Part shown: piece by piece, positions 1 to 7,252 of the stretch
Layout of the letters: the number at the start of each line of letters is the position of its first letter
Position numbering within the stretch: the stretch's first letter is position 1
Source of the DNA: UBA7656 sp040755335
GTDB taxonomy: Bacteria; Acidobacteriota; Blastocatellia; UBA7656
Direction: 5' to 3'
Length of the DNA stretch: 27,842 nucleotides
Assembly (NCBI GenBank): GCA_040755335.1
Contig: JBFMAU010000034.1
Coordinates: 1-27,842 of the forward strand
Translations under genes and position numbers: made by a program
The notes under the pieces: model-generated
Database searches by the model: none
What the model was told of the DNA's origin: nothing
What the model saw: only the letters and a program-made list of their open reading frames with translations

Positions 1-55
1 TGCTTCGAGGCTGCGCGGTTTGCTTTGACTGCTTGCGAGACTTTTTCTTCGACAT
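1..55 (-). CDS. Start of an unidentified gene, cut by the window edge
   Basis: Only 18 codons are visible, reading leftward from an ATG at 55-53 as MSKKKSRKQSKQTAQPRS. The start is supported by a Shine-Dalgarno AAGGAG six bases upstream. The visible N-terminus is extremely Lys/Ser/Gln-rich, like the disordered basic tail of a nucleic-acid-binding or ribosome-associated protein. That is too little to name a family. The nearest gene upstream on the same strand is the zinc-finger protein ending at 289. The intervening 233 bases contain a very A/T-rich patch (about 200-250), which could hold a promoter, but no convincing pair of boxes was found. Confidence 0.55.
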   Translation of the reverse strand, partial: MSKKKSRKQSKQTAQPRS

Positions 56-288
56 CGCTTCTCCTTCGACTCGTACACTTCGACTCTGGCGCGCGGACTC
101 CCCGCTTCGCTCCGAACTTCGTCTGTTCCTGTGCTGATTGAAGCGCGAGCCTTTTCACTTACGGCTCACACTTCCCTCTCATGTATATAGACGACACTGT
201 TGAAAAAAATTGAATCCTTGTCGCGAATTTTTTTAGATTTTTTTTCGGGCGAAGGATTGAAAGATGAAAAAAGCCGGGAAACGCGCTA

Positions 289-483
289 TCAGCGAAGGGG
301 TTTTCGGAGAAGCACAGGATCAGGCACTACTGACTCGCTCTTTATCACCTCTGCCACTATGCGGCGACAAATCCGGCACTCAACCAGATGCGCCTCCACC
401 TGCTCTCTCGTTTCAACCGTCAGGTTGTTTTCCAGATATGCCGCGAGCAGTTCTGTATCTGGACACGCGCTTGCCAATTCCAT
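289..483 (-). CDS. Small zinc-finger (zf-HC2/ZAS-like) protein, putative anti-sigma factor
   Basis: The protein has 64 residues from the ATG at 483. The frame is open further upstream to a TTG at 540, so the start is uncertain; neither start has a well-spaced Shine-Dalgarno. It contains CPDTELLAAYLENNL followed by H32-x3-C36-x2-C39, the zinc-binding signature of the anti-sigma zinc finger (zf-HC2). In that family the finger holds an RpoE-like sigma factor inactive. Unlike most anti-sigma factors it has no membrane segment or sensor domain and ends about 25 residues after the finger, so it would be cytoplasmic. It lies 192 bases downstream of, and on the same strand as, a sigma-factor gene, which supports a regulatory pair. 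It could also be the remnant of a longer protein truncated after the finger, but no continuation in another frame was recognised. Confidence 0.6.
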   Translation of the reverse strand: MELASACPDTELLAAYLENNLTVETREQVEAHLVECRICRRIVAEVIKSESVVPDPVLLRKPLR

Positions 484-675
484 TCTCCATGCTCGACAAA
501 TGCTTAATCCTGCTGATGACCTTCCGTCTGATCCCCTCAATCATATAGACGGATCAGGTCGAAAAGATTGACCATAAAAAGTGATCCTGCGCCTTGAAAT
601 GATACTCCTGCTCACCCGGCCTGGAAAACCAAATATTCTTCACGATGTTGATCGTGGGAGGGCAGTGAAGGATTT

Positions 676-1536
676 TCAGTCTGTCTTCAAAAGGCCAAGC
701 AGCGAGTGTTCGGGATTTTCCACGATGTCATCAAGGCATTCTTTGATGGCCTCCTCGCTGAGTTGATACTTCTCGGCCAGAATGGAAACCACTTCCTGTC
801 GTATCTTCCTGTGAATCTGGCGAAGATGTTTTGACACCATCGAAGGATGTATGTCCAGCAGTCGAGCCACCTCTTTAGTCTTGAGCGATTCGCCGTAGAT
901 CATCAGTAGAATGTACCGCTCGCGGTCGGTGAGTCCCCGGCTCGCTCCTCGAAGCGTGTTGAGGATCATCAACCTGTACTTGCTCGCTCTCGCTGATGCA
1001 TCCATTCTCTCAAGGCTGTCCAGGTCAGACAGGTCGGGCAGGTCGTCAAGTCTTTCGACCGAGTTCCATTTCAGTTTTCGCTCATCGCTGGCGCGATGTG
1101 CGACGATGACTCTCAGCCAGGTGGCAAGCGATGACTGGCCGTCATAAGAAGCTATCCGGGGCCGGTTCGACCTGTCAGGCATGAACAAATCTGACAGAAG
1201 GCTGTCTGCCAGATCATCGCCCACAGACTCGTTCGAGCAGAAGTGTTTTGCAAGCCCGAAAACAAAGCTGCGATACAGCTTGAAGAACTGTTCCCAGCCG
1301 TCAGTGTTTCCCTGTGCGCAGGCAATCGTGAGGTAGAGGTCAGTGGTATGGGTTTTACCGAGAAAATTCCTGGCTTCCATCTTCTTGGGGCTTTGGCCAA
1401 GGTACTTCTGAATGATTGAAGCAAGATGAGTGAAGTAAGTATCAATGGAAAGATCGAGGGTGCCGTAGAGGCTTTGAGCTTCTCGGTATGCCTGTGTGAC
1501 AACCTCCTGGCAACCGAACCTGGGGGAGTTGGTCAT
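676..1536 (-). CDS. RNA polymerase sigma factor, ECF/sigma-70 family (286 aa)
   Basis: This is a sigma-70-family protein that directs RNA polymerase to a specific promoter set. A region-2-like segment starts near residue 90 (GWEQFFKLYRSFVFGLAKHF, then LATWLRVIVAHRASDERK). A region-4 helix-turn-helix lies near 210-255 (LTDRERYILLMIYGESLKTK, then VARLLDIHPSMVSKHLRQIH). About 85 residues precede region 2 and about 30 follow region 4, so it is longer than a classic ECF factor (about 180-200 aa). The ATG at 1536 was chosen because AAGGAG lies eight bases upstream; an in-frame ATG at 1560 has no such site. The zinc-finger gene downstream is a candidate anti-sigma partner. A strong sigma-70-type promoter about 340 bases upstream on the same strand (1875-1903) would give a long leader. 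The regulon is unknown. Confidence 0.85.
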   Translation of the reverse strand: MTNSPRFGCQEVVTQAYREAQSLYGTLDLSIDTYFTHLASIIQKYLGQSPKKMEARNFLGKTHTTDLYLTIACAQGNTDGWEQFFKLYRSFVFGLAKHFCSNESVGDDLADSLLSDLFMPDRSNRPRIASYDGQSSLATWLRVIVAHRASDERKLKWNSVERLDDLPDLSDLDSLERMDASARASKYRLMILNTLRGASRGLTDRERYILLMIYGESLKTKEVARLLDIHPSMVSKHLRQIHRKIRQEVVSILAEKYQLSEEAIKECLDDIVENPEHSLLGLLKTD

Positions 1537-1874
1537 CAAGCGATCTCCTTTTTTCAACATCTGCGCGTGATGGCGGCGTCCATACTGATCAACACGCCAA
1601 TGTTAGGTGTCCCAAGGACTGTCAAAGCAAGAAATAACTGTCCCGATCCGAAACCGGGAGAAAATGGAGATGGTCTCCTGCAAATTCAGTCTTGCAACTC
1701 TTCAATCGCATCAGGTCATGAAATGTCTTAACCTCAGGCGAGAAGCCTCACGACATAGATAAAGATACCCGCCCACTTCTACATTGATAACGGCAATAAA
1801 GAGTCGTTACGAGGAAAACCAACCCCCGGTCTGCGCTCGGTGATTACCAGTTCACGGGACCTGGAAACGACGGG

Positions 1875-1903
1875 ATAATACGCTTGCTCGTTTTGCGAGT
1901 CAA
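1875..1903 (-). promoter_or_regulatory. Predicted sigma-70 promoter for the sigma-factor gene
   Basis: On the minus strand, TTGACT (1903-1898) is followed after exactly 17 bases by TATTAT (1880-1875), five of six consensus bases in each box. Transcription would start near 1868 and leave a leader of about 330 bases before the ATG at 1536. The -35 box and spacer lie inside a dyad, GCTTGCTCG-ttttg-CGAG-t-CAAGC on the plus strand (1882-1905), which could be an operator. On the plus strand the same dyad is followed by AAATTTTT and resembles a terminator, but no rightward gene precedes it. Confidence 0.55.
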
Positions 1904-1973
1904 GCAAATTTTTCGTTACTCTTTCTCGTGCTTACTCCTCTACTCTCTACCTGTCTTCTACACTACCAGGCAG

Positions 1974-1996
1974 GAGAGATTGTACAGCAATCTCTC
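1974..1996. repeat. Perfect 9-bp inverted repeat, 5-nt loop
   Basis: GAGAGATTG (1974-1982) and CAATCTCTC (1988-1996) are exact reverse complements separated by TACAG. The repeat sits in the gene-free stretch between divergent genes, beyond the sigma promoter. It could be a protein-binding operator or a transcript hairpin. No T-tract follows, so an intrinsic terminator is unlikely. Confidence 0.45.
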
Positions 1997-2220
1997 GCTG
2001 AAGTTTGGACATTAGAGATTTCGATTCTGGGACTGCCGCCTCTCCCGACCCCTCTTACATGGTCAAACGATGCCCCGCAGTCCTATCACTGCTCTTGCTT
2101 CACGCTTCGTATGCAAAATTGAAATAAAAAGGACACACGAAACTGCAAGCAACTCGACAGAGGGCAAACTCAGTCATCGGTTGTGCAACTCGACGCTGTT
2201 GACGTAAGCTTATCTCGCTG

Positions 2221-2829
2221 ATGGCTACGATCAATTGCACAAGCTGCGGGGCCGAGATCGATTCCACCGCGCGATTCTGCCGCCGATGCGGTCAGCCCGT
2301 TTTTGCTGCGGAAGCTCCGACGGCGAGGATGGAAATACCTTCTCAACAGGGAGCCGAAACTCAGGGCTTCGGTCCTGCTATGACCGCTCCCACATTCGGC
2401 CCTCCCCTCCCTGTCGCTGAACCGTTTGATAAGGCGAAACAGAAACGAACGACAACCATCCTTATCGGCATGGTCGCCTTTCTCATACTCGCTATGATAG
2501 GTCTCGGACTGGGGTTGTTCTTCCTCTCGAAAAATCGCTCTGCCATCGGCGATCAACCACCTGCGCAAGCGACGGAGATGCGCGACCAAAGCGATCTGAT
2601 CTATCCCGGATCGACTGTCAACCTCCGCGTCAGCAGCGATGAGGGAAAAAAAGTTCTTCAACTTCGCACGGATGATTCCGTAGATGATGTCGTCGCGTGG
2701 TATGACAAAAAAATGAAAAATGCTGAGAAAGTCTACCTGCCTGTCGGCGTCACTATAACCGATAGAAATACGGCTGTGGTGATAACCGGAATCGGAGAAG
2801 GCACTCAGATCCTCGTCACACAGAAATGA
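2221..2829 (+). CDS. Zinc-ribbon, single-pass membrane protein of unknown function
   Basis: The protein has 202 residues. The N-terminus is a zinc ribbon with two knuckles, C6-x2-C9 and C20-x2-C23 (CTSCG and CRRCG). A Pro/Ala-rich linker runs to about residue 75. One hydrophobic membrane segment follows (about 77-102, LIGMVAFLILAMIGLGLGLF), preceded by a basic stretch KAKQKR. A roughly 90-residue C-terminal domain (from YPGSTVNLRV to the end) would lie outside the membrane if the ribbon is cytoplasmic. The C-terminal domain was not recognised. The architecture, ribbon plus linker plus membrane helix, recurs at 19190-20164 with a different membrane part. No Shine-Dalgarno precedes the ATG. The gene ends about 100 bases before glgC and is probably not co-transcribed with the sigma gene on the other side. 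Confidence 0.8.
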   Translation: MATINCTSCGAEIDSTARFCRRCGQPVFAAEAPTARMEIPSQQGAETQGFGPAMTAPTFGPPLPVAEPFDKAKQKRTTTILIGMVAFLILAMIGLGLGLFFLSKNRSAIGDQPPAQATEMRDQSDLIYPGSTVNLRVSSDEGKKVLQLRTDDSVDDVVAWYDKKMKNAEKVYLPVGVTITDRNTAVVITGIGEGTQILVTQK

Positions 2830-2865
2830 TTCATACCCTTTCAGCCAAATTCAAAAAGTCTTAAC

Positions 2866-2895
2866 TTCCACACAGAGCCGCGCGGCGGTTATACT
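2866..2895 (+). promoter_or_regulatory. Possible promoter upstream of glgC
   Basis: TATACT at 2890-2895 matches the -10 consensus at five of six positions and lies 38 bases before the glgC ATG. The best -35 at a permitted distance (TTCCAC, 2866-2871, 18-base spacer) is poor, so either an activator is needed or the match is chance. glgC itself has GGGAG eight bases before its ATG at 2934. Confidence 0.3.
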
Positions 2896-2933
2896 CTGCC
2901 TCGCAGCACACATTCTCAAAGGGAGAAAATTCG

Positions 2934-4223
2934 ATGTCGGCCAGGGATGTCATTTCTGTGATACTCGGCGGCGGGGTGGGAAAACGGCTCCACCCTCTCA
3001 CACGCCAGCGCGCCAAACCTGCCGTGCCGCTCGGCGGCAAGTACCGCCTCATCGATATACCCGTCTCGAACTGCATCAACTCGGATATAAATCGCATATT
3101 CATCCTGACTCAGTACAATTCCGCCTCGCTCAATCGCCACATCGCGCGCACTTATCGCTTCAGCCCCTTCACCAACGGATTCGTCGAAGTGCTTGCCGCA
3201 GAGATGACTCCCGAAAGCCCCGACTGGTTTCAGGGGACAGCCGATGCCGTGCGCCAGATTTTCAATCATCTCGAAGACCACCACGGAGACACCGTGTTGA
3301 TCCTTTCGGGCGATCACCTCTATCGCATGGATTACAGGGATTTCCTCGCCCGCCACGAACAGACGGGCGCAGACATCACCATCTCGGTCACAGCAGCCCG
3401 CGCCAATGAAGCGTCAGAGTTCGGCTTGCTCAAAATCGATGACACAGGGCGCATAGTCAAGTTCAAGGAAAAACCCACGGGCGAAGCCCTCGAAAGCATG
3501 CGAGTCGATACGACAAGGCTTGGCCTCTCGCCGGGAGAAGCGGCAGAGCGGCCCTTCCTCGCTTCGATGGGAATTTATATCTTTCGCAAGGAATTGCTGA
3601 AAAAACTGCTCATGGAAGATATGACTTCGGCCGTGGATTTCGGCAAAGAGATAATTCCTCTATCGCTCAGAGACCTCAACGTGCAGGCGCATCTGTTCGA
3701 CGGCTACTGGGAAGATATCGGAACGATAGGTTCTTTCTATCGGGCAAACATCGAGATGACTCTGCCTCTGCCGCCGTTCAATTTCTTCGACGCCGAAGCC
3801 CCCGTCTACACGCGCCCGCGATATCTGCCGGGATCGAAGCTTTTGGATTGTCATATTCAAAGCTCTATCATCACGGAAGGCTGCATCATCAACGGCGCGA
3901 CCGTCACGGATTCGGTCATAGGAATCCGCTCGCGAGTCGAACACGGCTCGCGGCTCGAAGGCGTGCTTATGATGGGAGCCGATGAGTACCAGACCATCGA
4001 AGAGATGCAGTCGGACGCCAATCGCAATCACCCGCGCATAGGCATAGGTCGCAACTGTTACATCCGCCGCGCGATCATTGATAAAAACGCTCGCATAGGA
4101 TCGGGCGTCAGAATCGTAAACGAGCAGAACCTTCAGGAAAAGGATGGCGACGGCTACTTCATCCGCGACGGCATAGTGATTATCCCCAAGGGCGGAGTTA
4201 TATACGACGGCACTGTGATTTGA
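2934..4223 (+). CDS. glgC: Glucose-1-phosphate adenylyltransferase (ADP-glucose pyrophosphorylase)
   Basis: The enzyme makes ADP-glucose from glucose 1-phosphate and ATP, the committed step of bacterial glycogen synthesis. The 429-residue length is normal. The N-terminal nucleotidyltransferase domain has GGGVGKRL (12-19), RAKPAVPLGGKYRLIDIPVS, FQGTADAVRQ (99-108) and the sugar-nucleotide motif SGDHLYRMDY (125-134). KFKEKP and GYWEDIGTI follow, and a left-handed beta-helix typical of the family fills the C-terminus. The GTADAVRQ region and NSASLNRHIARTY resemble cyanobacterial and plant enzymes more than the enterobacterial one. The signature loop reads GGGVGKRL, where plant and cyanobacterial enzymes usually have GGGAGTRL. 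GGGAG lies eight bases before the ATG. cmk follows after six bases, so the two are probably co-translated. No glycogen synthase or branching enzyme is in the window. Confidence 0.95.
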   Translation: MSARDVISVILGGGVGKRLHPLTRQRAKPAVPLGGKYRLIDIPVSNCINSDINRIFILTQYNSASLNRHIARTYRFSPFTNGFVEVLAAEMTPESPDWFQGTADAVRQIFNHLEDHHGDTVLILSGDHLYRMDYRDFLARHEQTGADITISVTAARANEASEFGLLKIDDTGRIVKFKEKPTGEALESMRVDTTRLGLSPGEAAERPFLASMGIYIFRKELLKKLLMEDMTSAVDFGKEIIPLSLRDLNVQAHLFDGYWEDIGTIGSFYRANIEMTLPLPPFNFFDAEAPVYTRPRYLPGSKLLDCHIQSSIITEGCIINGATVTDSVIGIRSRVEHGSRLEGVLMMGADEYQTIEEMQSDANRNHPRIGIGRNCYIRRAIIDKNARIGSGVRIVNEQNLQEKDGDGYFIRDGIVIIPKGGVIYDGTVI

Positions 4224-4229
4224 ATCCGT

Positions 4230-4898
4230 ATGGAAAGACTCATCATCGCAATCGATGGCCCCGCGGGTGTTGGAAAAAGCACTCTTGGCAAACGTCTGGC
4301 TCGACACCTGGGATACCTCTACATCGATTCAGGAGCCGTCTATCGCGCCGTCGCTCTCAAAGCTCTCGATGAAAAAATTCCGCTCGATGATCACGGCGAG
4401 CTTGCCCGCATAGCTCGTCAGGCAGATATCCGTCTCGAAGGCGACCCTGATAATCTGCGCGTCTCGCTCGACTCGCTGGACGTTACGCGCGAAATTCGTC
4501 TGCCTGAAACGAGTCACGCTTCTTCCGTCGTTGCCGCTGTCGCCCCTGTGCGCGAAGCCGTCATAGATAAACTGCGCGAGATGAGCCGCCAGGGAGGCGT
4601 GGTGATGGACGGGCGCGATGTCGGGACGAAAATTTTCCCCGAAGCGAAGGTGAAAATATTTCTCACGGCGGGAGTCGATGCCCGCGCCCGTCGCCGCTAT
4701 GAGGAAGACCGCGCAAGAGGAAGAGATGTCTCATTCGATGAGATAAAAAACGAGATCGAAGAGAGAGACCTCCGCGACCGCACACGCGCGGCTACTCCTT
4801 TAGTCAAAGCCGAGGACGCCATTTTGATCGACACTTCGCTTATGGACGCGGACGCGGTTTTCGAGCGCGTGCTTGAAATTGTCCTCTCGCGCGGCTAA
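4230..4898 (+). CDS. cmk: Cytidylate kinase
   Basis: The enzyme phosphorylates CMP/dCMP with ATP in pyrimidine nucleotide recycling in the cytoplasm. At 222 residues the length is normal. It has a Walker A loop GPAGVGKST (10-18), then YIDSGAVYRAVALKAL, which forms part of the CMP site. MDGRDVGTKIFPEAKVKIFL and the lid/Arg-rich segment RRRYEEDRARGRDVSF with ERDLRDRTRAATPL complete the family pattern. The ATG follows the glgC stop after six bases and has no Shine-Dalgarno of its own, which suggests translational coupling. The glgC-cmk pairing has no obvious metabolic logic and may only reflect operon packing. Confidence 0.96.
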   Translation: MERLIIAIDGPAGVGKSTLGKRLARHLGYLYIDSGAVYRAVALKALDEKIPLDDHGELARIARQADIRLEGDPDNLRVSLDSLDVTREIRLPETSHASSVVAAVAPVREAVIDKLREMSRQGGVVMDGRDVGTKIFPEAKVKIFLTAGVDARARRRYEEDRARGRDVSFDEIKNEIEERDLRDRTRAATPLVKAEDAILIDTSLMDADAVFERVLEIVLSRG

Positions 4899-5011
4899 AC
4901 TTCTCAATCGCTTGACGGATGGCTTCGGACAGATTTTTTGCAGACTGAAAAAGAGAAGCTCGCCGCTGGCTCTGCCATCGAACCGCGCTAGACGCGCCTC
5001 ACGTCTTAATC

Positions 5012-5662
5012 ATGGGAATCTTCACCGGACTGATTCAGGAAACAGGTCGCGTGCGTCGCATAGATCGGCGCGCCGATGGAGCTTTCCTCAGTGTCGAAGC
5101 GCGAATCGTGCTTGAAGGCACGCGAGCGGGAGATTCGATTTCGATAAACGGCGTCGATCTGACCGTCGTGAATCGGAGCGCGGACTGGTTCGAGGCCGAC
5201 GTATCGCTTGAAACTCTGAGCCGCTCGACCCTCGGACTTCTTCGCGCGGGAAGCCGCGTCAATCTGGAGCGCGCTCTCGCAGTGGGCGAACGATTGGGCG
5301 GCCACATGGTTCAGGGCCACATCGATGGCACAGGCGAGCTTGTTTCAATCGCTCAGGAAGGCAACGCTTATCGAATGCGGTTTCGATTTCCCCCAGAGCT
5401 TGGCCGCTACATCGCCATGAAAGGCTCTATCGCCGTAGATGGCATAAGCCTCACGGTCGCCGCGCTGGGCCGGGACTGGTTCGAAGTCGCCGTCATCCCT
5501 CACACATGGCGCGAGACGACGCTCAATGAATTGAAGCGCGGCAGCCGCGTCAACCTCGAAGTAGATGTGCTGGCGAAATACGTCGAGCGATTGATGATGA
5601 AGGATGACTCGAAAGAGAGCCGCTTGACCGCCGAGTATTTGACTGAGATGGGTTATGGATGA
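5012..5662 (+). CDS. ribE: Riboflavin synthase, alpha subunit
   Basis: The enzyme dismutates two 6,7-dimethyl-8-ribityllumazine molecules to riboflavin and a pyrimidinedione, the last step of riboflavin synthesis. At 216 residues the protein has the usual two tandem lumazine-binding barrels. The first has IFTGLIQETGRV at the N-terminus and GDSISINGVDLTVV; the second has GGHMVQGHIDGTGEL, MKGSIAVDGISLTVA and VAVIPHTWRETTL. In the first barrel the usual VCLTV is VDLTV. No Shine-Dalgarno precedes the ATG. The 113 bases after cmk contain no FMN-riboswitch-like sequence that could be recognised by eye. ribBA follows 94 bases downstream across a G-rich inverted repeat. The symbol follows B. subtilis usage; the E. 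coli equivalent is ribC. Confidence 0.95.
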   Translation: MGIFTGLIQETGRVRRIDRRADGAFLSVEARIVLEGTRAGDSISINGVDLTVVNRSADWFEADVSLETLSRSTLGLLRAGSRVNLERALAVGERLGGHMVQGHIDGTGELVSIAQEGNAYRMRFRFPPELGRYIAMKGSIAVDGISLTVAALGRDWFEVAVIPHTWRETTLNELKRGSRVNLEVDVLAKYVERLMMKDDSKESRLTAEYLTEMGYG

Positions 5663-5670
5663 AGGCGAGA

Positions 5671-5738
5671 GTGTGGGAGTAGGGGAGTGTGGGAGATGAA
5701 CCTTCACTCCCATACCCCCACACTCCCATACTCCCATA
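5671..5738. repeat. G-rich inverted repeat of GTRTGGGA-type units between ribE and ribBA
   Basis: The arm 5671-5695 (GTGTGGGAGTAGGGGAGTGT plus GGGAG) and the arm 5707-5731 are reverse complements at 20 of 25 positions. Both are built from short units of the kind GTGTGGGA/GTATGGGA, and the right arm carries one extra unit. In RNA several mismatches become G-U pairs, so a long hairpin is possible. It occupies nearly all of the ribE-ribBA gap and ends about 15 bases before the ribBA Shine-Dalgarno. A weaker G-rich stretch of similar flavour lies before purM (18016-18050). Confidence 0.6.
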
Positions 5739-5756
5739 CTTCTCTGAGAGGTGAAT

Positions 5757-6974
5757 ATGCCGTTTGCAACCATAGAAGAAGCGATTGAAGAATTCCGCGC
5801 GGGTCGACAGGTCATCATCGTAGATGATGAAGACCGCGAAAACGAGGGAGACCTTGCCTGCGCAGCCGAAAAGGTCACGCCTGAGATAATAAATTTCATG
5901 GCGAGAGAAGGGCGCGGATTGATCTGTCTCTCGTTGACGCCTGAGCGATTGGACGAATTGCAGATTCCGCTTCAGGTCTCCGAGATTGAAAACACCGCCT
6001 CGAACGGAACCGCTTTTTGCGTCTCGATAGAAGCGCGCCGCGGCGTAACTACCGGCATATCGGCCTCTGATCGAGCGACGACGATTCAAGTGGCCGTAGA
6101 CCCTCGCACGCGGCCTTCGGACCTCGCCCGCCCCGGCCATATCTTTCCTCTCCGTGCGCGGCGCGGCGGGGTGTTGGTCCGACCCGGACAGACCGAAGCC
6201 GTGATCGATCTTGCTCGCATCGCCGGACTGACCCCTGCCGGTGTGATATGCGAAGTGATGAACGACGACGGCACGATGTCGCGGCTCACTGAGCTTCGCG
6301 AATTCGCCGCCCGTCACGGTTTGAAAATAATTTCGGTCGCCGATCTTGTGCGTTATCGAATGGCCAACGAAATGCTCGTCCGCTGCGCGAGCGAAGCGCG
6401 CGTGCCAACCGTCTACGGCGAGTTCCGCGCTTTCGCCTTCACAAACGAAATAAACGCCGATGTTCACCTCGCGCTTGTGATGGGACAGATCAATCCAGAA
6501 CGCAGCGCGCTTGTGCGTGTGCATTCGCAATGCGTGCTGGGAGATGTGTTCGGATCGCTGCGCGATGATACGGGCTGGCAGCTTCATCGCTCACTCGAAA
6601 TGATTGCGGCAGAGGGCGAAGGCGTGCTGCTTTATTTGAGGCAGGAAGGGCGCGGTCACGGTTTGATAAACCAGCTTCGCGCATACACTCTCATCGATGA
6701 GCGCGACCGGGATGCCGTCGAAGCGGAAGCCGAGGTCGTAGGAACGCGCAACATGGATCCGAGAGATTACGGGATCGGCGCGCAGATACTTCACTCTCTC
6801 GGCGTGCGGCGTATGCGATTGATAACCAATCATCCGGTCAAGCGCGCAGCCATAGAAGGATTCGGGCTTGAGATAACCGAGCGCGTGCCTGTCGAGATGG
6901 AGCCGAATGAAACGAATGAAAAAGTGCTGAGGGCGAGAAAAGAAAAACTCGGCCATCTTTTGACGAAAGTTTAG
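5757..6974 (+). CDS. ribBA: RibBA: DHBP synthase fused to GTP cyclohydrolase II domain (degenerate zinc site)
   Basis: The protein has 405 residues. The N-terminal half is 3,4-dihydroxy-2-butanone-4-phosphate synthase, with IIVDDEDRENEGDLACAAE near residue 20 and GHIFPLRARRGGVLVRPGQT around 125. The C-terminal half is GTP cyclohydrolase II-like: YLRQEGRGHGLINQLRAYTL, then MDPRDYGIGAQIL and NHPVKRAAIEGFGLEITERV. Together the two halves would open both branches of riboflavin synthesis. The family's zinc ligands C-x10-C-x-C read C259...D270-D271-T272 here (HSQCVLGDVFGSLRDDTGWQ), so two of three cysteines are gone. The second half may therefore be inactive or use another chemistry. The ATG at 5757 was chosen because AGAGG lies five bases upstream; the in-frame GTG at 5751 overlaps that site. 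ribE lies upstream on the same strand. Confidence 0.93.
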   Translation: MPFATIEEAIEEFRAGRQVIIVDDEDRENEGDLACAAEKVTPEIINFMAREGRGLICLSLTPERLDELQIPLQVSEIENTASNGTAFCVSIEARRGVTTGISASDRATTIQVAVDPRTRPSDLARPGHIFPLRARRGGVLVRPGQTEAVIDLARIAGLTPAGVICEVMNDDGTMSRLTELREFAARHGLKIISVADLVRYRMANEMLVRCASEARVPTVYGEFRAFAFTNEINADVHLALVMGQINPERSALVRVHSQCVLGDVFGSLRDDTGWQLHRSLEMIAAEGEGVLLYLRQEGRGHGLINQLRAYTLIDERDRDAVEAEAEVVGTRNMDPRDYGIGAQILHSLGVRRMRLITNHPVKRAAIEGFGLEITERVPVEMEPNETNEKVLRARKEKLGHLLTKV

Positions 6975-6980
6975 CAACGC

Positions 6981-7000
6981 CGACGCACAGGAAAGCGTCG
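6981..7000. repeat. Small hairpin after ribBA
   Basis: CGACGC (6981-6986) and GCGTCG (6995-7000) pair around an 8-base loop, a few bases after the ribBA stop. It could be a weak transcription stop, but no T-tract follows. It is the only hairpin candidate for ending the rib transcript before the repeat at 7102. Confidence 0.3.
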
Positions 7001-7101
7001 ACACTTTGCAGATGGATTGGCGCGTGTTGCTCCGATTTTTATTTTTTGGCAGTGATGAAATAGTAATGCCGGAATCGAACAGGTCTGCTATGAAGTGTTC
7101 T

Positions 7102-7192
7102 TTCACCGCAGAGGCGCAGAGAACGCCGAGTCGACGCAGAGAAAAATAAAATCTCTACGCCCGCCCTGCATCCTTCGCGTCTCTGCGGTGAA
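7102..7192. repeat. Palindromic CGCAGAG-type dispersed repeat, copy 1 (before tamB)
   Basis: TTCACCGCAGAG (7102-7113) and CTCTGCGGTGAA (7181-7192) are exact reverse complements bounding about 90 bases. The interior also has GGCGCAGAG and GACGCAGAG on the left and TCGCGT on the right. The same CCGCAGAG(A/T)CGCAGAG word occurs at 14502-14576 and 21691-21728. It is non-coding; open frames across it are side effects of its composition. Confidence 0.75.
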
Positions 7193-7252
7193 TTTCACTC
7201 AAATAGTCGAGCATCGCTTTTTTATCGCCGCCCGTTTTTTTCTCAACGGCCT

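Larger units (their letters stand above)
1537..2220. other. Gene-free stretch between divergent genes
   Basis: No convincing gene was found in these 684 bases. The left half would be the leader of the sigma-factor mRNA (minus strand), read from the promoter at 1875-1903. The stretch 1915-1970 is strikingly C/T-rich on the plus strand and ends in a 9-bp hairpin (1974-1996). The rightward zinc-ribbon gene starts at 2221 without a clear promoter or Shine-Dalgarno. A short open frame at 1928-2122 looks spurious: it has no start signal and no protein-like composition. Confidence 0.5.

Noticed and set aside
1600..1625. TTGACA ... TAACAT on the minus strand as a second promoter for the sigma gene
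   Set aside because: The spacer is only 14 bases, too short for a sigma-70 promoter.
1928..2122. A 64-codon frame in the gene-free stretch
   Set aside because: No ribosome-binding site, it crosses a pyrimidine-rich tract and hairpin, and has no protein-like pattern.
4899..5011. A possible FMN riboswitch before ribE
   Set aside because: The conserved RFN-element segments could not be found; only a lone TTGACG near 4913 without a matching -10 box was seen.
5550..6587. A 345-codon minus-strand frame opposite ribE/ribBA
   Set aside because: A shadow of ribBA in a G+C-rich region; it crosses the intergenic repeat and has no family features.
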